The notes beneath the pieces were generated by a model. It did no database searches. It had not been told where the DNA came from and worked only from the letters and a program-made list of their open reading frames with translations. Shown here piece by piece: positions 7,741 through 15,479 of a DNA stretch of 64,000 nt. Positions within the stretch are counted from its first letter, which is position 1. Each line of letters begins with the position of its first letter. This DNA is from Candidatus Melainabacteria bacterium (GTDB lineage: Bacteria > Cyanobacteriota > Vampirovibrionia > Obscuribacterales > Obscuribacteraceae): contig JADJWK010000001.1 of assembly GCA_016716405.1 (NCBI GenBank), positions 1,426,001 to 1,490,000 of the forward strand. The letters are read 5' to 3'. A program made the position numbers and the translations under genes.

Positions 7741-9654
7741 ATGGTATCCAGTAGAGGACAATTCGAGGCTCGCGAGCAGGCCCTTCCCGGAGGACTTGCC
7801 GAAAGCGCTCTTGCCGACAACCGCCTGACCGGCGAAAGCCAGGTCGGTGGCAGTTCGGCGTTCAAGCCTGCCGGCTCCGACCGATCGGCGCCTGCCCCTG
7901 GTTCTATGGATTCCCGGAGCATCGCGATTCCGGAGCTGTTTCCCCCGGTGATCACCGGCCAGATCAGGACTGCCTCGGCTCGATTCGACTTCGAACCCGG
8001 CGATAAGCGTTATATTCATTTCCCCCGTCTCGACATGAGGCCGGCCGGTCCGCAAAGCGTCACCGAGAAAGAAATCCTGGATAAAGCCAGGAGCCATGTC
8101 GGTCAGCAGGTCTGGAAGGGACATCGTCATGCCGATCGTCTGGAGGCAGGCAGGCTGGCCGACTGCGCATCGGTGAGCGAGATCCTGAAAGCCAGCGGCT
8201 ATGGGTATGCCGATTCGGCCAATGAAGGCAATCTGGTCGGCCAGCTCATGAACAATGGCTGGCGCCTGGTCGGGGTGAAAGAGGCCCGTCCCGGCGATGT
8301 CATCTATGGCGGCAAGCTGGGGACGAACTGGAAAGTCGGTACCGCCAACGCCTCTATAGGAATAGTCGGGGAAGACGGAAAGGTCTACCGGAGCGACAGC
8401 GCCACTGGCAAGCTCGCTCTGATGGACAGCACCGAGGCCTTCGGGGCTGAGTATGGCGATCAGGTCTATGTTCTGCGCCCACCATCGAGCCGCTCCGCCC
8501 GGCAGCCGGAGAACATATCGGTGGATAGCTTCAGACCGCCCCTGACCGACAACAGACCGGGAGGCACTCCCGGTTCGTCTGTTACTCCGGTTGCCTGGGA
8601 AGCAAATCATTTCGAAGCCGTGCCGGGCGAGCATGGTAGCGATTACTGGCGCGAATACTGGAAGAGCTACTGGAAAAATTACTGGCAGGAGTATTTCAGG
8701 CAGGGCAGCGGCGACCGCAGCCGGGAGCGGGGCGAGAGGATCTACCAGGCGGCCAGGCAGATGGAAGGCAAGCCTGTATGGCAGAGCTTCCGCTATGCCA
8801 GTATCACCGAGAACGGTCGTCTGGGCTCCGCCGCCAGCGTCTCCGAAGTGCTCAGGGCTTCAGGCTTCTCTTATGCCAGCGGTCATAACGTCGCCTCCCT
8901 GGCCCGCACTCTTTTGAGCCGGGGTTGGAAACCAGTCGCCGTCAATGGGCTGCGTCCCGGTGATGTCATATATGGTGCAAAGTCCGGCGACTGGCAGCAG
9001 GGCGGCGGTAACGCCCAGATAGGTGTGGTGGGCGAGGACGGTCTGATCTATGCCAATGATCCCGCCACCGGGCTCTTCCGGGGACGCAGGGCGGCCGATG
9101 TCTTTCAGCCCGGACTCTACAACAATCGTATCTGGGCTCTCAGGGTACCGGCTCAGGATGCGTATATCCCGGCCGATCAAAATTACCGGCAAAATTACCG
9201 GCAAGACCGGGGCTTCCAGAACCCCATCCAGGGTCTCGCCAATATCGCCAACATCGCCATGGCCAATGTCGGGAGGCGACTCTGGACGTTCATCCGGGGC
9301 GTGAGCGCCAATCTCGGTTGTGCTTCCTCGGTCTCGGCGGTGCTCGACCGGGGCGGCTACAATTATGCGCGCAGCGCCTCCGTCGGAGGGCTGGAGGGTC
9401 AGTTGCTCTCCAATGGCTGGCAGAAGCTTCCGGTAAGCATGGCCAGACCCGGTGACGTGGTGATCGGCGCCCGCACTCCCTATTATCGCCAGGGCGGCGG
9501 CGGCTCACATATCGGCGTGGTGGGCTATAACGGCCGGGTCTATCACAACAGCTCTCGCTCCGGTCAGTGGAGTCAGGCTGATATTTCATACTATTCCGGC
9601 GGCCGATTCCGTTACGGCTCCTGGGTCCTGCGACCCCCGGGCCAGACTGTTTAG
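7741..9654 (+). CDS. Protein with three NlpC/P60-CHAP-like domains, two apparently inactive
   Basis: 637 residues without a signal peptide. Three copies of a cysteine-peptidase-like fold lie at about 107-248, 330-470 and 505-635, each with a Cys-helix start, an RPGDV(I/V) strand, an IG(V/I)VG strand and a WxLR/VLRP end. Copy 1 has the Cys (142) but Ser205 where His is expected. Copy 2 has Ala364 for Cys and Gln426 for His. Copy 3 has both, Cys527 and His590, plus Asn603. The linker before copy 2 has a striking aromatic run (YWREYWKSYWKNYW, 302-315). Copy 3 may be a peptidoglycan hydrolase or amidase; the others may bind ligands. Confidence 0.75.
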   Translation: MVSSRGQFEAREQALPGGLAESALADNRLTGESQVGGSSAFKPAGSDRSAPAPGSMDSRSIAIPELFPPVITGQIRTASARFDFEPGDKRYIHFPRLDMRPAGPQSVTEKEILDKARSHVGQQVWKGHRHADRLEAGRLADCASVSEILKASGYGYADSANEGNLVGQLMNNGWRLVGVKEARPGDVIYGGKLGTNWKVGTANASIGIVGEDGKVYRSDSATGKLALMDSTEAFGAEYGDQVYVLRPPSSRSARQPENISVDSFRPPLTDNRPGGTPGSSVTPVAWEANHFEAVPGEHGSDYWREYWKSYWKNYWQEYFRQGSGDRSRERGERIYQAARQMEGKPVWQSFRYASITENGRLGSAASVSEVLRASGFSYASGHNVASLARTLLSRGWKPVAVNGLRPGDVIYGAKSGDWQQGGGNAQIGVVGEDGLIYANDPATGLFRGRRAADVFQPGLYNNRIWALRVPAQDAYIPADQNYRQNYRQDRGFQNPIQGLANIANIAMANVGRRLWTFIRGVSANLGCASSVSAVLDRGGYNYARSASVGGLEGQLLSNGWQKLPVSMARPGDVVIGARTPYYRQGGGGSHIGVVGYNGRVYHNSSRSGQWSQADISYYSGGRFRYGSWVLRPPGQTV

Positions 9655-9739
9655 CCCCCTTATAGCATTTGTAAAGGATAGGTAATCCGGCTTACTTGGT
9701 ACATAATGTTCGGGGCGCGACCCCGGACTTCGAGGAGCC

Positions 9740-10414
9740 ATGGCCAGGATATTAGTAATCGAGGACGATCCGAAGGTGTCTTCCGTGGTGGAAGAAGCCC
9801 TTTCTTCCTACAACCATATTGTCGAGGTCGTGGACGACGGCGTCGACGGGCTCGAGCGGCTCACTTATTACCATTACGACATGGCGATCGTGGACTGGAT
9901 GCTTCCGGGCATAACCGGACTCGAGATCTGCAAAAACTATCGCAAATCCGGCGGGCAGATCCCTGTCCTCTTCCTGACTGGCCAGTCGGATGTCCCCAAT
10001 AAGGTGGCGGCTTTCGACTCCGGCGCCGACGACTATCTCACCAAGCCTTTTTCGTTCTCGGAGCTCATGGCCAGGGTGCGAGCGCTTCTGCGCCGGCCCC
10101 CGACCCTGGCTGAGAAAATCCTCAGTGCCGGCAATATCCAGATGGACCTCAACTCCTGCTCGGTCTCCATCGACGGCAAGCCCATCACTGTCGCTCCCAG
10201 CGAGTTCGCCCTTCTGGAGCTTTTCATGAAGAATCCAGGCCGGCTCTTCAGCAGCGACGAGCTCCTCAATCGTGTCTTCAAGACCGAGTCCGAGGCTACC
10301 GACGAGGCAGTGCGGCAGCGGGTTCTCCGCCTGCGCAAGAAAATCGGTAGCGACGGCACAGCCGGGCCGATCAAGACGGTCAAAGGTCTGGGCTATAAGT
10401 TCGAGATGGACTGA
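9740..10414 (+). CDS. OmpR/PhoB-family response regulator
   Basis: 224 residues. The receiver domain (1-118) has the acidic pocket EDD (8-10), phospho-acceptor Asp52 in VDWMLPG and Lys102 in TKPF. The C-terminal winged helix (about 130-222) ends in the usual IKTVKGLGYKFE hairpin. It is a DNA-binding transcription factor controlled by a histidine kinase; the cognate kinase may be the one at 5703-7520. A small GC hairpin (CGGGG/CCCCG) lies just upstream of the start. Confidence 0.93.
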   Translation: MARILVIEDDPKVSSVVEEALSSYNHIVEVVDDGVDGLERLTYYHYDMAIVDWMLPGITGLEICKNYRKSGGQIPVLFLTGQSDVPNKVAAFDSGADDYLTKPFSFSELMARVRALLRRPPTLAEKILSAGNIQMDLNSCSVSIDGKPITVAPSEFALLELFMKNPGRLFSSDELLNRVFKTESEATDEAVRQRVLRLRKKIGSDGTAGPIKTVKGLGYKFEMD

Positions 10415-10565
10415 TTAATCTCGATAGATCGTCACGTAGATGTCACGCTGCCTTTCTATATTGATAATCAGGAAAGCGGAGAGCTTCCAGGATTTTAAGG
10501 AGGAAGCCAGATTGGATGATTCGTCATCCATGAAGCGGAATCGACAAGGGGAAAGGACAGGTGAG

Positions 10566-10586
10566 GACTGGCACATTGTGCCAGTC
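10566..10586. promoter_or_regulatory. Perfect 10-base-arm inverted repeat
   Basis: GACTGGCACA and its reverse complement flank a single central T, followed by TTTA. It lies 152 bases after the response regulator stop and 116 bases before the next gene. It can be read as a terminator hairpin for the regulator or as an operator for a dimeric repressor. The short T run makes an intrinsic terminator only moderately convincing. Confidence 0.45.
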
Positions 10587-10599
10587 TTTACTGATCAGG

Positions 10600-10612
10600 G
10601 AACACAATGTTC
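10600..10612. promoter_or_regulatory. Short inverted repeat GAACA-CAA-TGTTC
   Basis: Two five-base arms separated by three bases, 14 bases after the larger palindrome and about 90 bases before the gene at 10702. It resembles a Gram-positive LexA box (GAAC-N4-GTTC), but the spacing is five bases instead of four, so a LexA site is not claimed. Confidence 0.25.
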
Positions 10613-10701
10613 ACAAATCATCGTTAGAATTCCAGTTACTTACCAGAAAATCAAGATTTACCCGGTCCTACCTTTCCCCTCCAATCCAGGGTTCTTGACC
10701 T

Positions 10702-11541
10702 ATGTCACGTTTCGAATCTGCGCCGCAGAGCTACCAGTCGCCGGAGGCTTCAGCCTTGCAAGTCGGTGATTTCACATCCGAGGCACGACAGCCGCAAAAT
10801 GACGCCCTGGCGGGCGATCGGCTGGCTTTAGGCGGGACCGCCGGGAGCGCCGAGCAGAACGATCAATCGATGACCAGCGCCGGTTTCGCTTCGGCCAGCG
10901 ACCTTCTTTCCGGTCTCGGAGGCGACAGTCCCGATGCCTCGGCGGGCGGACCCAATGCTGATATCGAGGAGTCGGCCTACGAGGCCCGGGGCGCCGAGGA
11001 CCGCAGGTCCGGAGAGAGAAGCGATCAGAAAGGCGAAACCGGCGCCTACAATCCGGAGCAATGCGATTCCCCTGAGCGAGAAGACGGCGACCAGTCCGTG
11101 ATCGATACCGGCATGGACGGGGCCGATCACGGCAACGGCATCCTCGAAGGCGCTGCCGGGGACGAGAAAGTCAAAAACGAGAATAACCCGGGCGAGGATC
11201 GAGCCGTTAATCGAGACGAGCCTGGCCTCGATGTCGAAGATGTTCGTCCTGAGCTCAATCCGGAAAGTGCCCAAGAAAGGCTGAGGAGCATGCCCGACAG
11301 CCTGAGCTTCGATCCGCATGCCGGTGAAGATAGCGCCATGGCCAACAGTCTCGCCGGTCGGGACGCGGCTGCCGGCAGGCAGCAGAGCGGTGATCGCAGC
11401 CTCGCCAGGGGCGCCGTCGAGCAGACCGCCAGGCAGGTGGCAAGCGATCGCGGCCAGGTTCGGTCGGTCAAGTCCAGCCCGGCTCTGACAGCCGCGTTCG
11501 ATCGCTATCTGGATAAAGTCAAAGACACCCGTCAGTCCTGA
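10702..11541 (+). CDS. Acidic, disordered protein of unknown function
   Basis: 279 residues dominated by Asp, Glu, Gly, Ser, Ala and Gln with no long hydrophobic segment, so it is predicted to be mostly disordered. Only the last 30 residues (LTAAFDRYLDKVKD region) look helical and ordered. It has no signal peptide. It overlaps the stop of the convergent gene at 11532 by ten bases. A minus-strand frame over the same bases (10828-11586) is judged a shadow, because it would overlap the membrane-protein gene at 11532. The function is unknown. Confidence 0.6.
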   Translation: MSRFESAPQSYQSPEASALQVGDFTSEARQPQNDALAGDRLALGGTAGSAEQNDQSMTSAGFASASDLLSGLGGDSPDASAGGPNADIEESAYEARGAEDRRSGERSDQKGETGAYNPEQCDSPEREDGDQSVIDTGMDGADHGNGILEGAAGDEKVKNENNPGEDRAVNRDEPGLDVEDVRPELNPESAQERLRSMPDSLSFDPHAGEDSAMANSLAGRDAAAGRQQSGDRSLARGAVEQTARQVASDRGQVRSVKSSPALTAAFDRYLDKVKDTRQS

Positions 11542-12110
11542 GCCTGACTGTCGTTGCCCTCTATGTAATAGTTCCAGGGTTTGCACCAGTAGCGGTGGCT
11601 ACCCATGATTATCAGAATGAGCTCGTCATTGTCCTTCGTCTCGACGAGATCGCACTTGTAATGCGCGCCTTCCTCTAAGGTCTCGAGAGAATCGAGACCG
11701 TTCTCGCTGGCGAGATTGACCAGGAAGTTCTCGCTCTGGAACTGCTCGGGCTTTTCGTCCAGATGAAAGAAGAATCTCCAGGTGTCTCCGGCTTTCTGCC
11801 TGATAATCCGGACAGTGGCAGGACGGCTGAGCTGATGCGATTTCCAGAGCTGTCTGGCCTGGTTTGCCAGGTTAGAGCGATGATCGCTGAAGAAAAACAG
11901 GGTGCAGAAGGCCACGGTGCCGAAAAGCACCAGAGGAATCGTTATCTGCGGGGCGAAGAAGACCATGGGCGGGGTCAGGGCGGCGAAGATGCCGAACAGA
12001 GCCCATTTGGGCCAGTTCGTCTCCTGGTAGCCGATCTCGTCGGGAAAGGTCAGCTTCGACTTGCTTTTTTGTTCTTCGACAGGCATGGAAGAAACCTGCA
12101 ATCGGTCCAT
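11532..12110 (-). CDS. Two-helix membrane protein of unknown function
   Basis: 192 residues. Two adjacent transmembrane helices (about 37-55 and 57-76: LFGIFAALTPPMVFF, TIPLVLFGTVAFCTLFFF) are followed by a cytosolic beta-rich domain of about 110 residues ending in WCKPWNYYIEG. ATGs at residues 1 and 9 are both possible starts. The arrangement resembles small bacterial PH-like or DUF membrane proteins, but I do not recognise the family. It is divergent from the DUF6745 gene. Confidence 0.65.
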   Translation of the reverse strand: MDRLQVSSMPVEEQKSKSKLTFPDEIGYQETNWPKWALFGIFAALTPPMVFFAPQITIPLVLFGTVAFCTLFFFSDHRSNLANQARQLWKSHQLSRPATVRIIRQKAGDTWRFFFHLDEKPEQFQSENFLVNLASENGLDSLETLEEGAHYKCDLVETKDNDELILIIMGSHRYWCKPWNYYIEGNDSQAQD

Positions 12111-12140
12111 TTCTATTCTAGAGTATCGGGTAAAGTGTTT

Positions 12141-12146
12141 TATAAT
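12141..12146 (+). promoter_or_regulatory. Consensus -10 box TATAAT placed for a leaderless mRNA
   Basis: TATAAT ends eight bases before the ATG at 12155, with no Shine-Dalgarno sequence between. Transcription would begin within a few bases of the start codon. No good -35 is visible. Confidence 0.35.
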
Positions 12147-12154
12147 ACCCGGAC

Positions 12155-13369
12155 ATGACGATGTCCGAGACGATCAGGGAAGCGCTCAAGGCGCATCATC
12201 TCAAGTGGCTCAAGATCGCCTCCAGCACCGAGCCACTGGACCGCGAGCTGGTCCGGAAAGCAATCCATACCGCCTATGAAATTACCGGACTCGAGCCTCC
12301 CGGGTTGATCGTCTATCTCGATTCTCCCCTGGCGGGATCCCTTGCCTCCGGGTTGATACGCTCTCGCTATCGCAGCGTTTTCTCCAGGGTTATAGCCAAG
12401 CCCACCGATTTCATGACCAATCGCTTCTGGAAGAAGGTCCGGGATGCCGGCAGCGATGAGTGGTGGTCCGAGGTCACCCAGGTCTTGAGGACCTACCAGC
12501 GGCAGTTCGCCATGCGCGTCCAGCAGCCAATCAACTGGGCGATCTCATTTCAGCTGAACGCCAGCTCCCGGCGTTTCGCCGGCGGCCTTCAGGAAGATCA
12601 GCAGGTGCTTTCCTACGACACTCTCAATATGATCTTTTCCCAGATCAAATCCCAGTTGCCGGTAGCCGATCACGGGGTTTTCGATCAACTTCGCCGGGAC
12701 GACTTCCAGGGAAGCGCCCTGGTCAACAGCGCTTCGGACCAGTCTCGCTGGTCCTGCTCTTTCGGCAGCCATGACCTGGAGCGCCTGGAGCTGCTCGATT
12801 TCGCCAACAGCACCGGCATGAAGCTCGGCGATCTCAAAGGTCTGGTGCTCATGGCCAGGCGCTGCGGCTGGTGGTGGCCCTTCGATCGTCTCTGTATCGT
12901 CAGCGCCCGGCCGACCATTTTGAAAACCGACGAGCGGGGCAGGCTGCACAACGACTTCGGGACCGCTGTCGAATATGCCGACGGCTTCTGTATCTACGCT
13001 AGGCACGGAGCCTTCGTGCCCAGACGGGTGATCGAGTTCGCCCGGAGCCCCAGCGCTTTCGCCATCGATCATGAGCGCAATGTCACTGTTCGCAATCATA
13101 TGATCGAGCTCTATGGAATGGATAAATATGTCCGGGACACAGGCGCCACCATGGTTCAGAAGGACGACTATGGATCCCTCTTCCGCAAAGACATCGCCGG
13201 GCACGAGCCCCTGGTTCTGGTGAAGGTGAAGAACTCCTCGCCGGAGCCGGATGGCACATACAAGGACTATTTCTTGCGGGTGCCTCCGGATACCAGGACC
13301 GCCCGGGAAGGCATAGCCTGGACTTTCGGGATGGACGCCCGGGATTATCTGCCCAAGATCGAGACCTGA
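12155..13369 (+). CDS. DUF6745-like protein
   Basis: 404 residues, soluble. The C-terminal half carries the pattern I associate with DUF6745: RRCGWWWPFDRLCIVSARP, then GRLHNDFGTAVEYADG, YARHGAFVP, NVTVRNHMIELYGMDKY, and the closing PEPDGTYKDYFLRVPP, TAREGIAWTFG. Such domains occur in cyanobacteria and actinobacteria, often in single-copy proteins or with LRR proteins; their biochemical role is unknown. The ATG has no ribosome site but lies just after a -10 box. The stop directly abuts the stop of the convergent kinase-like gene. Confidence 0.75.
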   Translation: MTMSETIREALKAHHLKWLKIASSTEPLDRELVRKAIHTAYEITGLEPPGLIVYLDSPLAGSLASGLIRSRYRSVFSRVIAKPTDFMTNRFWKKVRDAGSDEWWSEVTQVLRTYQRQFAMRVQQPINWAISFQLNASSRRFAGGLQEDQQVLSYDTLNMIFSQIKSQLPVADHGVFDQLRRDDFQGSALVNSASDQSRWSCSFGSHDLERLELLDFANSTGMKLGDLKGLVLMARRCGWWWPFDRLCIVSARPTILKTDERGRLHNDFGTAVEYADGFCIYARHGAFVPRRVIEFARSPSAFAIDHERNVTVRNHMIELYGMDKYVRDTGATMVQKDDYGSLFRKDIAGHEPLVLVKVKNSSPEPDGTYKDYFLRVPPDTRTAREGIAWTFGMDARDYLPKIET

Positions 13370-14086
13370 TCAGAAATCGCGCTCGTAGGAGCCTGTGCGG
13401 TCCTGCCAGCCCAGGACCCTGCGCGTGATGAAAAGATAGACCTGCCTGCCGGTCATCTGCCAGATCCTGGTTGGCAGGGCCTTGGTACCCAGGACCCTGG
13501 CTTCCCTGGCGGTGACGGTCATGTCTTTGCGCTTGTGCTTGAGGAGATGACGCAGATCCTCGTGGCAGAGAGCGAGAAAGAGCTTGCTGTGCCGGTTCTT
13601 GAAACAGCGGGCGAGCTGGAAATCGACCAGGACAGGCTTTTGACCGTCGCTGCTCACCAGCCAGTTGGCTTCCTTGGCCAGATCGTTGTGACAGACCCCC
13701 TGATGTCTCAGGTCCCTGAGGAGCTTTCTGGCGTCTCTATAGAACTCGGCGCTCAGAGGGCGCTCGTGCCTGTAGAGGACCTCTCCGTCGATGAAAGAGC
13801 GGACATGATAGTTGCCGTCGGCATAGAGAAGCTCGGGAATCTGCCCCTTGGCGGAAAGATTATTAAGCCTGGCTAAGGCTTTCTTCTCATTGCCGGCAAG
13901 CAAGCAGGCAAATGGTCTGATCCAGAAGGTCCTTGTGTAGAGGCGCCTGATAGCCGGCACTTTCTCGCCGCTATTGCGATAGAAGAGACCCTGCTCGATC
14001 TGTCCGAAAGCGTCTCGTTTGAGGACTTTCTGGCATTCGAAGCGGGTTTTCCCCGGGGCTATGCGATCGGCTGCTATAGATTCCAT
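13370..14086 (-). CDS. Small RIO/Kdo-kinase-like protein kinase
   Basis: 238 residues. A compact kinase catalytic core is visible: HNDLAKEANWLV (catalytic loop with Asp, and Asn four to five residues later) followed by VLVDFQLA, in the place of the DFG metal-binding motif. An N-lobe lysine is likely within the EKKALARL region. This pattern is seen in lipopolysaccharide (WaaP/Kdo) and RIO-like kinases rather than PknB-type enzymes. The substrate is unknown. Residues 190-238 are basic (TRRVLGWQDR) and may contact membrane. Confidence 0.65.
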   Translation of the reverse strand: MESIAADRIAPGKTRFECQKVLKRDAFGQIEQGLFYRNSGEKVPAIRRLYTRTFWIRPFACLLAGNEKKALARLNNLSAKGQIPELLYADGNYHVRSFIDGEVLYRHERPLSAEFYRDARKLLRDLRHQGVCHNDLAKEANWLVSSDGQKPVLVDFQLARCFKNRHSKLFLALCHEDLRHLLKHKRKDMTVTAREARVLGTKALPTRIWQMTGRQVYLFITRRVLGWQDRTGSYERDF

Positions 14087-14149
14087 GAGGCAGATTCTAG
14101 CACCTGATCGGAAGAAATAGCGCTTATGTGGAGGGAGCCCGGCGTTCTA

Positions 14150-14542
14150 TTAATTTAGTTGAACACTGAAGGACTCGGGGCTGAAAGGCCGGTGGTAGAA
14201 GTTCTCGAAAGCGTTGACCGTGCCTTTCTCGATACCCCGGGCAACCCCCATGGCGCCACCGATGACGGTGGCCGGCATGAGCACCAGGGAGTTGGCCAGG
14301 GCGCCGGCGACTGTGCCCTCGTCCTTGCTCCAGGTGTCATTGATGACCGAGACTATGTTCTCGGGCACCTCTTTCATGGTCGATACTGGAATGCCGAAAG
14401 CCAGACCTGTAGCCAGTGCCGTCAACCGCATGGGAAACTTCACGGCCGCTTCGATGGCCGGCTCCGAATCGGCTGCCAGTACGGGGGTCTGGGGGATGAC
14501 ACAGAGAGCCAGGGCGGCCAGGACATATTTGTGTTTTCTCAT
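14150..14542 (-). CDS. Exported or membrane protein of unknown function
   Basis: 130 residues with a Sec signal peptide (1-23, cleavage near LAA-DS). The mature protein has two Gly/Ala-rich hydrophobic stretches (LTALATGLAFGIPVS and ANSLVLMPATVIGGAMGVARG) that could pair as a helical hairpin in a membrane. I do not recognise the family. Its promoter region lies in the 14543-14740 spacer shared with pyrH. Confidence 0.6.
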   Translation of the reverse strand: MRKHKYVLAALALCVIPQTPVLAADSEPAIEAAVKFPMRLTALATGLAFGIPVSTMKEVPENIVSVINDTWSKDEGTVAGALANSLVLMPATVIGGAMGVARGIEKGTVNAFENFYHRPFSPESFSVQLN

Positions 14543-14740
14543 TGTTATTCCTCATAATATTGGATCTGAGTTGGATTGCCGTAGCGAGCAAATACTATCG
14601 CCGAGCGATTCCGATTCGATCGCAGATTCAGCAGTTTCTGGATTGTTGGATCTGATCTGTAACGGCTTCCCGGAAAAGTGACAGGACGGGACCCGGGCGC
14701 GGTTAGAATTTATCCATTAGCGCATGACGAAAAGTCTAAA

Positions 14741-15475
14741 ATGCCGGAAACCCGATATCAGAGAGTCGTTATAAAGATAAGTGGCGAAGCCTTGCAGGGC
14801 GACAAGAGCTTCGGTCTCGACGACCGTGTGGCGCTCTCTCTGACCGATGAGATCAAGCGGGCCCACGATCTGGGCGTTCAGATAGCCATCGTGTTGGGGG
14901 GCGGCAATATCTGCAATGGACTGCTGGGCGCGGCTCTCAATATGGAGCAGGCGGCTTCGGACTATGTCGGCATGGTGGCCACGATCATGAACAGCCTGGT
15001 CCTGCAGGAGTGTTTGAGCAACAAGGGCATCGATACCAGGGTGCAGACCGCCATCGCCATGCCCCAGCTTGCCGAGCCTTATATAAGATTGCGCGCTGTC
15101 AGGCATCTGGAGAAGGGGAGAGTTCTCATACTCGGTGGCGGCACCGGTAATCCGCATGTCACCACCGATAGTGCCGCCGCCCTGCGAGCCGCCGAGCTCA
15201 AAGCGGAATTGCTGATGATGGGAAAAAATGGTGTCGACGGCGTCTATACCGACGATCCCAAAAGAAACCCCAACGCCAGCCTTCTCTCCAAGATCAGCTT
15301 CGACGAGTTTCTAGCCAGGCGTCTGGAGGTTATCGATACGGCAGCAATATCGCTGTGCCAGACCAACCGTATTCCTATATGTGTCTTCGACTGCCTGGGC
15401 AAAGGCAATATAAGACACATCCTTCAGGGAGAAGCGATCGGCACCCTGATTTCAAATAATAAGGATCTCGAATAA
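14741..15475 (+). CDS. pyrH: Uridylate kinase
   Basis: Phosphorylates UMP to UDP in pyrimidine nucleotide synthesis. From the ATG at 14741 the protein is 244 residues, the normal family length, opening with RVVIKISGEALQG (Lys12 phosphate binding) and followed by IVLGGGNICNG, AIAMPQLAEPY, LILGGGTGNPHVTTDSAA and KNGVDGVYTDDPKRNP. A longer in-frame start, GTG 14678, would add 21 non-conserved residues and overlap a possible -10 (TAGAAT, 14704-14709), so I prefer 14741. Bacterial UMP kinases are hexameric and GTP-regulated; this is family knowledge. Confidence 0.95.
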   Translation: MPETRYQRVVIKISGEALQGDKSFGLDDRVALSLTDEIKRAHDLGVQIAIVLGGGNICNGLLGAALNMEQAASDYVGMVATIMNSLVLQECLSNKGIDTRVQTAIAMPQLAEPYIRLRAVRHLEKGRVLILGGGTGNPHVTTDSAAALRAAELKAELLMMGKNGVDGVYTDDPKRNPNASLLSKISFDEFLARRLEVIDTAAISLCQTNRIPICVFDCLGKGNIRHILQGEAIGTLISNNKDLE

Positions 15476-15479
15476 CCAG

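Noticed and set aside
7603..8634. 343-codon minus-strand frame
   Set aside because: Antisense to the first two NlpC-like repeats, whose repeated protein pattern is clearly on the plus strand.
10600..10612. LexA box
   Set aside because: Arms GAAC/GTTC are spaced by five bases, not four, and no SOS gene follows.
10440..10769. 109-codon plus-strand frame before the disordered protein
   Set aside because: No ribosome site, overlaps the gene start at 10702, spans the palindromes and has no protein-like pattern.
10828..11586. 252-codon minus-strand frame
   Set aside because: It would overlap the start-to-stop order of the membrane-protein gene at 11532; the plus-strand acidic protein fits the spacing better, although confidence is limited.
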